DNA from: Litomosoides sigmodontis
Taxonomy: Eukaryota > Nematoda > Chromadorea > Rhabditida > Onchocercidae
Assembly (NCBI GenBank): GCA_963070105.1
Contig: OY718807.1
Coordinates: 3,631,001-3,695,000, forward strand
Length of the DNA stretch: 64,000 nt
Direction of reading: 5' to 3'
Position 1 is the first letter of the stretch; each line of letters begins with the position of its first letter. The translations under genes and the position numbers were made by a program. The notes below the pieces were generated by a model, which saw only the letters and a program-made list of their open reading frames with translations, did no database searches and was not told the DNA's origin. This document shows positions 1 through 11,900 of this stretch, in pieces.

Positions 1-3000
1 GACGGTACCATCAAAACGACACGACGTGAGAATCGTTCGCCAATTTTACGGCGAGCCTAAATGCTTCAAATATTAACTAAAGCGCACCGTACCGTTGCAA
101 TGATTGACAGAAAGTTGGATTGTTTGTTTATAAATATCCAAAGTTTAGAGCAATTTTCCATAAATAGTGACGTGAAAGATATGTGAGAGCGTTGAGCATC
201 ACTTGACAGGTACGCTTACATAAAAATGAAATGTTTGAAAGGAACTGCGTGTTAATCAAAGTTTCGCCTTTTCTTGAACTCAAACAAAACATTTTGAAAT
301 TGATTTTCTTCCGCTCCCTAACTTCACTAATTCACATCCTTCCATTTCTGACCCATGTCCACTCCAAACATGTTTTCCGCGAGAGAAGAGCAAACCTGCA
401 CAAGCATCACTCGACATGTATGTTCATATAAGTCAGATGAAAATGGTATTGCTAGAAGAAATCCAATTCTTCCCTTATAGCTTCTCAAATTAATAGTTTG
501 CTTTTTATCTGTGGAAATGCATCGGACGCTAATCTCTATCTCCTGGGCTCGGGTCGATCCATCTATTGATCGTATCTGCAACATTATTTTTCAAACTTTT
601 TAAACAATGTGTGTTTCTCATATTATCGTACAACAATCCGTTTTTTCAGTGTTTCTAACTTATTTTCATCTATGAAGCTCCGATCAGTTTTTTCTACATC
701 ATCGATTTTGTCTAGGTAGCATGTAAAACGAATGAAAGCAATGAAAGTCAGTAAAACTGACCAATAGTGATATATTTGATGAATTACGGTAAAATCCCGG
801 TCTAAGAGGAATAAGCTCGAAGCCTGCCAAACTATTGTCAACTTTTACATCACTCTTAACTCTAGTTCCTGCTCCTTGATCTAACACTTCTGCTGTAAGT
901 TTGACGAAACTTGTTGATGAAGCGGTCATAGCACTTCCACGACATTGCTCAATATTTATTCGATTAGACCAGTGACCTGAATCTATCTGAAAATTTAAAT
1001 TTTAAATTCAAATTAAATTTGGCTTGAGAATAACTTATGTTCGGTGCGAATTGTTGTGAACAAATATATAAGTACAGCATAGTGGACATTTGCTGTAAGA
1101 GATGGCAATTAACGTTCAGACAGGACTTTGATCAATCTGTATTCATCCGATCCGAGTGATTGCTTATTTTTTCTAAGTAGGATGAAACAAAGAATTTGCA
1201 ACGTTGACTTCTCCAACACTATCTTAAGCAAACTTTGTTTTTTAAACTATTTATGAATTTATTAAGTTAGTGGAAATTAATAAGAATTTATCTTTCAATC
1301 GCAGATCCTATTTAGCGTTACGCAGTCCATTCAAATAGTGCCTTTTTTTAAATAATCTTTGGAAATTTTCATAAATTAAGTAAGAAATAAATTAAGATAT
1401 ATCAACAAGGTTGCAAGTTTCTACGGATGTTCTGACATATTTCATGTATCAACTGCTCATAACGAAATTCATAATGCAGTATTTCATTTTTTTAAATTTT
1501 TTCTTTTACGGATTGCTGATTGGTTTTCAAGAGGATGAAACATTATTAAGAATATACGTTTCAGATGAATGATCAGACAAAAAAATATAAATCGCATTTC
1601 TAAACTGCTTAGGTGCAGTGTAGCAATGAAAAAAAAAACAATTGTAACGATATCAACAAAATAGGTCTGATTTAGTCCAATTGGAAAGGTGAAAATTAGA
1701 AGTGAAATAATATCACATCAGAGGAGCTTTTTCAAACTATCCTTTCATCAAGCATTTTAAGTTGTTGAACAAATTTTCACAATTTATTTTCCATTTAGTT
1801 CACAACGAGCAATTTCTTGTCTCAGCTATTGTTCTGCCTTGTCACAAAGGGATTCTTGAAATATAGAAGAAAAAAGAATGAATAAATTTCCTTAACTTAT
1901 TTTTTTGCATTTAACAAAATGTTTCCTACTTGTTCTGAGAGGCGAATACATGCACACATGCTTTTTATGAATTTTAGAAATTGCTCGAAATAACATTAAA
2001 ACAGTTTGCATGGAAAGAAGTGTTAGAGGAGGATGGATGGATAAAGCTGATGGAAGAATGCCTTCCCTCCCAGAAATATGGAGAATTCTTCGAAATTGAA
2101 ATTCTATCTCCGAAGTGATCGGCAAAATTTGCAAATTTTGATTGGATTATTGTAGTAGAGTTAATTGATCACAAACTTCTGGTGCTAGCTCCTAGCTTGC
2201 TACATATTTTTTTTTTCGTTATTAATGCTTGAAGAGCAGAAGCAATTGACAGACAGGAAAAGCTCTCCTACGTTTATGTCTCTAAATCCGGTTCCTCCTC
2301 TTTCTACATCTTTCCGGATGCTCTAGCATCAAAATATCCAGGTCGTTGCTGTCGCAGTATTGGTACCGAAGGATGATATGATGATGTAAGTAAATGTTTA
2401 TAGCATTCTCGTTCATATTGTGCTATCGCTGCGAAACCATTTTCATCATCCATTTTCATGCTTGCCAGATAGCGATTAATAATACGTTGCTGGATGGGTA
2501 TTCGTTCTGTTGTGGACAAATTCCTACAACCACTTTTTGTTACGGATCCGCACTCCTAATTTCAACCAAAGAAACAAATCCGGAACAGGAATTATCCTCA
2601 AATTGTGGAATTAAGTTGGAATGATGCGACGCACGTGGTGATTGCAGATATTCATCACAGCGCCAATAATCTTCAAATTTACTGAAGAATCGGAATTACT
2701 ATTAACATTAAGGTGCAGCTGAGAAAATACAGTCATCATTTACAGTCGACTGTAGTCCTAAAGGAAGAAGACATAGCCGACGGCAATCACTACTTCTTGT
2801 CCTCCTTAGACTGCATCAATTTCTAGTCGGAAGCGCTAGGATCAAAGAGTAATGCTATCAACGAATAAAAGGACAACAATCAGCCAGCCTGATCAAAAAG
2901 AAAAATTACAATGTGTAAAAGATTTGGAACTGATATATACACACTGTAACCTTATTGGCGGAGGTACAATTAGCGCACGACGAAAATAGGGTGTATCTGG

Positions 3001-6000
3001 CAATAGATGATATGGTGCTGGTAAATTTAGGAAACGACTCTTCTTGCTTCCAGTGTCACGTGATGCTCTCTCATAAGATTGGGATGGCTAAAAATGAGTA
3101 TAGCTATGAAAGAAGAGTTAATATCATGCAGCGGTGAAGGGTTCGAAAAACATTGACAAGTCACACCACACGTACCTCAGACATATTAGCTTCAGAAATT
3201 TGCTTCAACAAAAGAGCCGTGACTGGCAGTGGCCGAGAACCCGGTCGTTCGGGAGATGGCATATTTTCGTTGAGAGTTGTTGAAGCATTTGATTGATAAA
3301 TCTGAATATGCTTGCTGCTATCACTAGCAGAATTGCTTTGGAACGCACCGTCCTTGTCTTCTAACGCTGCAAATGCTACGCATTCCATTTCTTCCCATCT
3401 TTACCTAAGTCTGCTATGAATAGATTAAAATTAAGTGTTCCACGTCAATTCCACCACTTGCTAGAGCTAAATTTTTTTACGTAAACTAATTATTAATTCT
3501 AATGATTTTGTTACAAGAAAAATGCCTTTAATTTTAAAATAAAAACCATTTACATCGATGAGAGGTGCAATTCATAGTGTCAACAACAGCTAATTTGCTA
3601 TTCATAAATTGATAATTTTGCTTGAAATTCCATAATTTCACTACTCTTCCCTTTGTTGCCATTTTATTGTCACATATCTTTTAATTTTTTTTAAATTATC
3701 TTTTAAGCTTTGAAATAAAAAAAAAAAGCAATTTAGATTTCGCGTTTACTTAACAGATTCACTGAAAAACTAATTTCATTTTTTACTCCAATCAATCAAG
3801 CAAAATATATATTTTCATTCTCTCTGTATAATTTTTATCTAAATTATAAACAACCTAGAATTAATTGTGATATTTAGGCAAATTTCAAATTAATATCTAT
3901 TTCCGCCTACCTTAATGTCATTTCCTTTTCTAGCTTCATTATTGATATAGCCAGTGATATAGCCATTATTGTTGCGTACTTGAATCCATTTTACTTCATT
4001 TCTAATATTTCCATACCTAATGAGACAAAATTCTCAAAAGTTCTTGCTTATTGAAAGCGATATAATGTTTGCGTTTTAAAAATATTATTGATCATTTCTA
4101 CCCATGATCAATAATATTTTTAAAAATATTATTGATCATTTCTACCCATGATCAATAATATCATTTTTTAATTCAATTAATATTCTAAATAAACTTTCAC
4201 CATTAGAAAAGGAGAATGATGATGACGTGTGGAAATTTCTTCTAGCAATGAATTGAATATTGAAAAGTGGTCTTCTATCCTTCAATTCTAATTGATAAAG
4301 TAAGCACGAAATTTTAAATTTTCACTTAGAGAATTATTTGAAGATTTGAGTTAGAGTGTTCGCCAATTAATGCCTTACAAATGTTAATTCAATTAATATT
4401 CTATGTCTAAAACACGTGCTGGAATAATTAAAACTCCATCCGTTAGCTGCTACTATTTTTTATGTGAAAGAAAGATGTGTCAAAAATCATTCCAAAATCT
4501 TTCACCTCAATGCATTTTAAAATTTCATAATCTTATAATTCCTAATTTAACTCAAATTTATCATTTTTCGTAAACATTAACAAACCGTGAGGACATTTCA
4601 GTCATTTCTTTTCCATGGAAAAAATTTCCAGATGATAATGTTGCAAACATGGATGAGGATGAGTTGTGCTGAAGTGTCCGTTGTTGCGGACAGCTGGCGG
4701 ATGTTGAGGATGTCGGCTCCTCATGAGCCATGTCACTGATATAACTCTCATCATTACTACCGTCATTGTCATTTCAGGCTTACGCCAAGTGTTAAAGTAA
4801 GGATGAAGTCTTCAATGCTCCCACTAGCTCCCCTCTCATCAACGTCACTATCAGTAAGCGTCAACGAGAGTGCTTGCAATCGTTCCCATCTACAACGGCT
4901 AGTGTCGCTGCGCTGGGTTTGTCGTTGAAACCGCCGTAAAATGCTTGAGACAAATCAACCGCTGTTGTCAGTATCGCTAATCTTACTTGATAAAAAAAAG
5001 CACTGTCACCTTTACTTCAGCTCAGAATAACAAAACACACCAGCCGAGCAGTCTCACCAACTAATGTAACAACAATAACCAAAAAAATTTCCAAGTTTTT
5101 TTTTAATATATTTTATCTGTTAAAAAATATATGAAATTCGCATCTCATTCTTAAAAAAATTCAAATTTTCCTCAATAGAATTGAGAAAATTTAAAAAATT
5201 CAAATTTTCTAATTAAGGAAAAATACTGAAGAAAAAAAGATGGAAAAATGTAATATTAAAAGATGGAAAAATTGAAATAAAGCATGAAAAAACTTACAAT
5301 TTATGCCTCATAAAACGTAAATTAGTCATGCCCCCCTGTTTTTAACACTAATGTCACTTAATTAATTATTAATATACTTGTTCAAATAACAATCGCCCAG
5401 AATAGCTTCATCAATCTGACAGTGTTTACCAGGAATAGATTAAGTATAATTAAGTATATTTAATTTTTTACCAAGCATAGATTAAGTATAATTGTTTACC
5501 AGGAATAGATTAAGTATAATTAAGTATATTTAATTAAGTATACTTTTCACTAAATACAAATTGAACAAATTTCAACTGTTTTGATAGTCTGATTTATTCG
5601 TGAATACACACTACATAAATTACGTAATTTTTTCAAATGACGCAAATTTACTAGCAGTACTGCTAGGTATCTCAACTTGACAACTTTTCAGGAGAGTAAA
5701 GGAATTCGTTGCAATTATTAATTGGCAAAGAATATATGCTTCATTTAAGTGAAAAATTTCAAATAATCAAAATTAAAATAGCATCAAAAATGTCATTAGA
5801 GAAAATAGTCGAAGAACCATCCTAATTGTGGTGGTCGAAAATTCATTTCCAGTAATTAGTTCTGAGATAAATTATAAAAGTTCCATGCTAATAAAATATA
5901 GATGAAATTCTTTACAAAACTAAAATTTAAGTTGTGAAACTGTCCATTTTTTCAACCAATTATTGTCATTTTTTTCTGTTAAAAAATTTGTCAACTCATG

Positions 6001-8440
6001 CGTTCTAATAGGCTCAAATGGTCAAATCAAACATTATCCATTACTGTGTCAACGCATTTCGTTTAATGCATTTTGGCAAATAGTTTGCCTCCGTACATGT
6101 CTGGAAACGATTCCGATTTAAAATTTAAATTTTAAGTCAAAATCTCATCTTTAAGGAACAAAGAGCGAATAACAGTAGGATGAATTTAAAAGTTGACTTA
6201 AAAGTCCTACATACATTAGCTAATCTTATGAATTAAATAAAAGCCAACCTTGGACGACTTCAGAATGCATAGAAATAATTTTCCGGAATCAGATGGTATT
6301 GCTGTCTGGTTGCCCTTACCATCACAATCACACCAGATTGACACTTGTCCCGATATTGGTCGGCCATTAGCATATCTAAATTCGAATTGAAACTAAATCT
6401 CGCATACAATCACTATATAACAATTTCAAAAAAAAACACTAACAATTACTATAAATCAACATCATAAATTCAAACTGTCACTGTTGTTGCAAATAATTCA
6501 ATTTATCGTGTCATCCATTTTGAGTAGCTGATATTTTTTAGAGAACTTCTACCTTGCCAGCACATCTACTTCATACAAATCAAGATCGCCAGTTTCTTTG
6601 GCCAGGATATGAACTCGAAACGGTGATAGCTCTGGAAGATTTGCTCTTAACAACAATCAAACACCATGCTTGCTGAACCGTATTTCAAATTTCCATATTT
6701 CATTTGAATCTTTAAGAGATGTTAGTTTCAGCAGATAGCTTATAGTTCCATGGAATCATCAGGAGAAAGAGTCAGAATCAAAAAGGTTTCAATACCTATT
6801 TATTTTGTTTGATAGCAAATTTACCAAACAGTTTCCTGTTATTTTAGAAGTTTTCTTGATTCTAACAAAACAAAAATATCAGATACATTTTAAGCCCAAG
6901 ATATCCACGGCATATCTCTTTTTGATTAGAATAAAGAGGCGTTACCGTATTTTTGGACTTGAAATGTAATTGAATAGGCGTACGACTTTTGACGATCCGG
7001 TCGTGCCACAATTTTCCATTCTCCAAAAACCAGACGGTCTGATAATTGAAATTCTACAGCAAGGAATCGATTGCTAAGAGTCGGTCTGGTTTTATGCATC
7101 AGCTCAAAACCATCCGGATTCTGAAATTTCTGAACTTTCTACTCAAACATTCTTTTATAACATCAGCGATTAATACCAAACATAAGTTTGTTTTATGTAA
7201 AATAAACAATTCCAAAGAGTAATCCTAACTTTTCGTCTATATTAATAATAAATTAATAATACAAGTAAACGTATCATAAGTGCAAAATCCACTGATTCAT
7301 TGTATAACTTTCCGGTTGTGGTAACTGGCAAAGCTCGTACTTTAACTGAAATTAAACTTTTAACTTTTAAATGCTATTTATCATATGCTTAGAATTTGTA
7401 ATAAGAAATGAAAAATATTTAAAAGGCATTCTGAAATTTGTTTTCTAAGAAATTCTACAATAAATTGACTTTTCCGAGAGAGAGAGAGAGTTTTCCTCAT
7501 CTCACTTCTTCATCAAAATGCAGAAGTGATGAGCTTTAAATAATGAAGTTTATTGATGAGTTCTAAACAAGCATTTCAGATTCATATCATACCAATATCA
7601 GTTGGTCTATAAACAGTTTTATCGGTCTGTAAATAAATATTCCTTAGGTCAGGTGCACCCGATATTATTTCTTCAAACGATTCATTGTCATCCTCAGCTT
7701 TAACGACCAGCCGGTAAGAATCCGATCGTGCCGTTCCGCCCGGTACAAAAAACGTAACACGATTTAATGATCCTGCAAGGTAACGTCGATAACTGGACAT
7801 CTGCTTAAACCAATAAATAAAATAACAAAAATGTTAATGAAATATGTATTGCTTTAGGAAATCAAGGAAAGTTATGAAAGCGTGTTTGCACTATAACTTA
7901 CCAGCAACTTTCGCCTGCAGCGTTTCCCGGAAAATTAGAACCGAAGAGGGAAAAGCGTGAACTTCCACGCTAATATCAACAAGCTTATTTGTGGAAGTGC
8001 GGGCAGTTATTAGCACCTCGTTGATCGCATTCCATCTCAACCTTGATTGCGTCACAACCAAAGGCTTTCTGCAAAAAATTTCGTGCTCACTGAGAACAAT
8101 AAATATTTGAATTTGAATATCACTCTTCGGTTTTGCTAAAATGAGCTAACGAATTGCAGCATTGGTAAAGTTATATTCGTCCAATATCCATCCCTTAGTG
8201 TATGCTTGTCTAATTAAGTTGTTTAATTATTCTAACACTTTGATTAATTTGAGAAAAGCTTGGATGAAATACATTCTATTAATATCAAAAAAGAATTGAT
8301 TAAAAAGAAAAAATGTTTTACTTTTTTTGCTAATTTATTTATTGCTCAGAAAAACAATGCTAATTTACTTACTGCTCAACTTGATGAAATTTCACCAAAA
8401 CTAAAATGCAAGCGAGTAATATCACAATTGTCCTTTCCAT
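1..8440 (-). CDS. tep-1-like: Thioester-containing protein / alpha-2-macroglobulin family (TEP-1-like), 5' part, runs off left edge
   Basis: Secreted protease-trapping or opsonin-type protein of the A2M/C3/TEP family. Exons in gene order, read on the minus strand: 8440-8373 (signal peptide, MERTIVILLACILVLV), 8068-~7906, 7800-7593, 7345-7263, 7120-6946, 6643-6553, 6375-6249, 986-788, 711-635, 575-396, and 56 to beyond base 1. The family is recognised from macroglobulin-domain motifs in order: YLQTDKTVYRPTD (MG2 start), FGEWKIVARPD, RYANGRPISGQV (MG3 start), LTAEVLDQGAG followed by LRPGFYR, then an MG4-like DGSTRAQEIEISV. Phases agree across all joins except 8068-exon to 7800-exon, where the donor is uncertain (AAA|GTTGCT keeps frame, the nicer CTG|GTAAG does not). 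The thioester motif and C-terminal domains lie outside the window. The join 6249 to 986 skips about 5.3 kb that holds another gene. The symbol follows C. elegans tep-1; orthology is inferred. Confidence 0.85.
2304..4731 (-). CDS. Unrecognised ~300-residue protein gene nested in the TEP intron
   Basis: No family recognised. Exons: 4731-4586, 3398-3176, 3087-2951, 2810-2731, 2670-~2583, then a terminal exon ending at a TAG at 2304 (acceptor near 2490 or 2463). Phases match at every join through 2670 (2, 0, 2, 1), and each junction has GT/AG, which is hard to get by chance. The product begins MAHEEPTSSTSASCPQQ and is Ser-rich at first. It then has a proline/arginine stretch (APYHLLPDTPYFRRALIVPP), a motif YYWRCDEYLQSPRAS, and a C-terminal part containing QYERECYKHLLTSS. 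No signal peptide or membrane segment is seen, so a cytoplasmic or nuclear role is likely. It lies wholly inside the 6249-986 intron of the TEP gene, on the same strand. The last intron is the least certain: straight read-through of the fifth exon meets a stop at about 2555. Alternatives are that the exons form a separate longer gene, or belong to an alternative TEP transcript. Confidence 0.6.
4081..4162. repeat. Tandemly duplicated hairpin
   Basis: Two copies, 44 bp apart, of a perfect-arm palindrome: AATATTATTGATCAT, loop TTCTACCC, ATGATCAATAATAT(T/C). First copy 4081-4118, second 4125-4162. It sits in the first intron of the nested gene and so also in the TEP intron. It could be a miniature inverted-repeat remnant or a structured RNA element; nothing in the sequence decides. 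Confidence 0.85.
5424..5535. repeat. Short interspersed tandem repeat, AT-rich
   Basis: Two identical 42-bp copies starting GTTTACCAGGAATAGATTAA at 5424 and 5494, with a degenerate partial copy (TTTACCAAGCATAGATTAAG) between them. It lies in the big TEP intron, upstream of the nested gene. No coding capacity. Confidence 0.8.
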
Positions 8441-11400
8441 TTTTTTCCCTTCTTCCTCGTTGAAAGAAGAAGACACTGAATCTATTGAATGACAGATGAA
8501 ATCAATCAGTACTGCTTAAAATTCATTCCTTTCGCAAATTTCATTCTCCTATAAGCAAATTATCAATTAACTTCTCCTGATAATAAGAAAGATTACAGGA
8601 AAAATTGAACATTCGAAATGATTCAATCAAATTGAACCACTGGGGAATCATCGTTGATTATGTTTTTTTTCTTTTTTTTGAAATATTTATGATTGTGTGC
8701 AATGAATGGTAGCTTATGAGGAAATTTCGCCGCTTTTTTTTTAATTATAGAGATAATTAAATTTCTGATAAAGCAAAAAATTCGAATAAGAAAGACGAGG
8801 AGTCAATCAATGACTAAAATATTTATCAATCGATTGATGGTGCAGTAAACTAGTTCATGCTTGTGTAAATTTGAAAGAAAAAAAAACACTTTCTAAGATA
8901 GTGTAAAATCCGTGTCATTGTGTAAATTTTACGATTTTGTTACAAATTAAGCAAAACAAATCGACGCAATAAAAACACAGCACGTATTGAGCAATACCCG
9001 CTCAATTCTGATTTTTAAATTTCGCTCAATTCTGATTTTTAAATTTCAAAATTAGGACTATATTTTGGAAGCGATCAAATTGCAAGTGAAAATAGTCCAA
9101 ATGGAAAGCACAAAATAAAATACTCAAAGTTTAAACTCTTTCGAGTTTGAAAAGGATTTCATGCATATTAAAGACACTTGCATGAATGGCCACTATTTCC
9201 ACTATGGCTGCATTTTCCACTGCACACACATATCAAATCTATTTGGACATTCGAAGTGACACATAAGGTGAAGTTTAAAGCAATCCAATATTTTTCGACA
9301 ATTGCAATCAACTAGCAAGCAATACATTTCTTCATCACTCATAGTGTGTTTTGACTTTAAATTTCATTTTAATAATATTGCAAAAAGAGTTTCAAAAAAA
9401 AAGCAACATTATTATTTCTAAAATGAAAAAGCATTATGGTAGTTGAAATGAAATTATATTATCGATGCAAAGTATTAATGGATTTTACTGTGAATTTGCA
9501 AACAATAACAACAAATAAGAGGAAAATGTTGTGTGTGAACACCTCACTGCAGGAAATAAAAAGCTTTTTTTTTAAAAAAAATGTTAGTTGTTTAAATTTT
9601 TAAAAATGTCATTCGAGAATGGATGGATAGACATAGCAAATATCCTGCTTGCTGATAGTAATGAAAGTAATATCACATTTCCGAATAAGTTATCACAATG
9701 CTTACTGCAAAATATGTTAGAGGTACATCAGCTGACAATAGTTGTGGAACTTCTTCGAGGAGAAAAATTATTGTGACTTATGAGAGAGAGAGAGAGAGAT
9801 AGAGGATCTGTGCATGGAAGAACAAAAGAAATAACTTTTCTAGAATTTAAAATTTATCCCAAGAATGAAGAGCAATAAACACCGCTTCATTTCTTAATGC
9901 AAACTACAAAACATCTACATCAACATCTCTCACGCGAATGATTACTACTGTATTGCATTTAAAAAATTAAAAAAAAATTTATATCAATTCCAAAACAATC
10001 ATAACAACTATACTGTTAATATTAATAGAGAATAACATTCATTAGCGGAAAATACGTTTGATCATCGACATCACGGCGCTGTATGTTTGGAGAATGAAAT
10101 AAATTTTCAACATTCAAACTGTTCGTGTAAGATTTTGCTTGATTTGCAATATCACTACGGAGTGATGACTCATAGAGATGTTGTGACGGAGGAGAGAAGA
10201 TGTAGTGACAACGAGAGAAGGATATGAGATAGGTAAATTGTTTATGTTAACACTACTCCTTCTATTCTATCCGTTCAAACATTTCCACGTAAAATATGTA
10301 TGACCTTAATTTAATTAATATTAATGAATATTAATTAAATTAAGTTGTGAGTGAAATTGTGAGTGAAATGAGCAAGAATAAGACGTAGAAGCTGTTTAAC
10401 ATTTCGCTGAATTCATTACATCATATCTGCACTCATTCTAAGTCTGAAATTAATTTTACAAGTGCTCTTTAGCGATAACCAGCTTGCACGTCTTGTTTCC
10501 TTTATCGTTTTCTTTTTTTTCTGTTATAATTACCAACTTCTTATATTCCATTAGTTTAGCGCTACCATTGATTAGGTTGTAATTTATCAAGGTTTACTGA
10601 CTTTCTTACAATACACTCACTATGAGTTTGTATATAATATTTTCATCATTTTGAAATTTCATTTGTTATTGAATTTCTTCCATTGCAATTGATAGAATTA
10701 GTTCTTGCAAATATTTCTTAAGTCAACCTCGAAGGAGGAAGTAGATGTGATAGAGAAGTGAGCATATTATTCAAAGAATAAAATTACGCAACTGATTCAT
10801 TAGCAGTTCAGCTTTTCATTCTTTTATATAATTTAAGAAAGTGCAATGGAGAGAGCGATAAGGGAAACAAAATTGCAATCGAAATAGTTAGTGGAGAAAA
10901 GCAGCGCCTTAATCACTCAATCCTTTGATTACACTTTTCAAACGCATTCACTCACAATGTGTTCAGTAGAAACTACTTATTTCCATGCAAGAAGCAATGA
11001 GAGGAAAGAAAAGAATCATTGGTGAATTTTTGCTGCATTCATGTTATGTTGATTTCACATTTCACCATTCATTTCCTTATGGGTACTCTTGATTTTGCTG
11101 ATTAAAGAGCCCACCGATTATCTCGGATATTTGCTTTCCCTGGTTCCTTATTTCTATCCTATTAGCATTGTTAAACTTCCCGAAGAAATAATAGAGCAGC
11201 GAATAATGAAACGAACAGAGGATTTAGAGATATTTTACATTTTTAATAGCATATTGATGTATTATTCCCAATGAATTCAAAGATTATACACGTATGCTAT
11301 TTTACACTTCAAACACACATGTATTTTCAAGGTAATGGATAATTTTTACACCCAAAGTGACGAGTGGTGAGGTCAGTGAAAAACCCAATAATGTACAAAT

Positions 11401-11900
11401 GTAGGCAATCGAAAAAGATTTATTATAAAAGTCAAAACAACGAATTATACGGTGTATAAAATTACCATGAAAAACTTCTGAGATCAAACAATAATAAACC
11501 TAGCTCCACGAATTCAAGGCTTCGGAGAACGGAAGTATAAGATTGAAAGATAATAAAGAAAATCGAAGCAGGACATTTTTAAAATTTCGATGAATCGATT
11601 TTCTAATATGCAAACAGAAAAATGAAGAAATCTAAAAATTTATTGCCTGATATGAAACAACAATATGAAGTACAATAATTTAAAAAAATATTCATAAAAA
11701 TATAAATTCGTGTAAAAACCACAACAATTATTGCAATTTTATCAGTTTTCCAATTGTCGTCTTCTATTAGCTCCTTCAGCAATATTCTAACGCCATGTAG
11801 AAAACGACGAACTAAAATGACGCAGAAAACGTCAGCATCTCAAACAATTTTATAAACCCCGACAATTGGGACGAAATATACCGTTAAGCTTAGAACACTA
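8441..11900. other. Intergenic region between TEP start and Nup214 end
   Basis: About 3.4 kb, AT-rich, with short ORFs that lack splice partners or family signal; no gene recognised. It must hold the TEP promoter (minus strand) and the Nup214 3' end. Contains a GA microsatellite at about 9782-9799 and a perfect palindrome at 10305-10344, listed separately. Confidence 0.6.
10305..10344. repeat. Perfect 18-bp inverted repeat, 4-base loop
   Basis: CTTAATTTAATTAATATT, loop AATG, then the exact reverse complement. Composed only of A/T apart from the outermost pair, it could extrude as a cruciform or mark an AT-rich regulatory element. Intergenic, 1.9 kb upstream of the TEP start codon. Confidence 0.85.

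Noticed and set aside
4750..4980. GC-richer stretch upstream of the nested gene (contains FYGGFNDKPSAATLAVVD)
   Set aside because: The frame is closed by stops on both sides and does not join the nested gene's ATG; treated as 5' flanking sequence.
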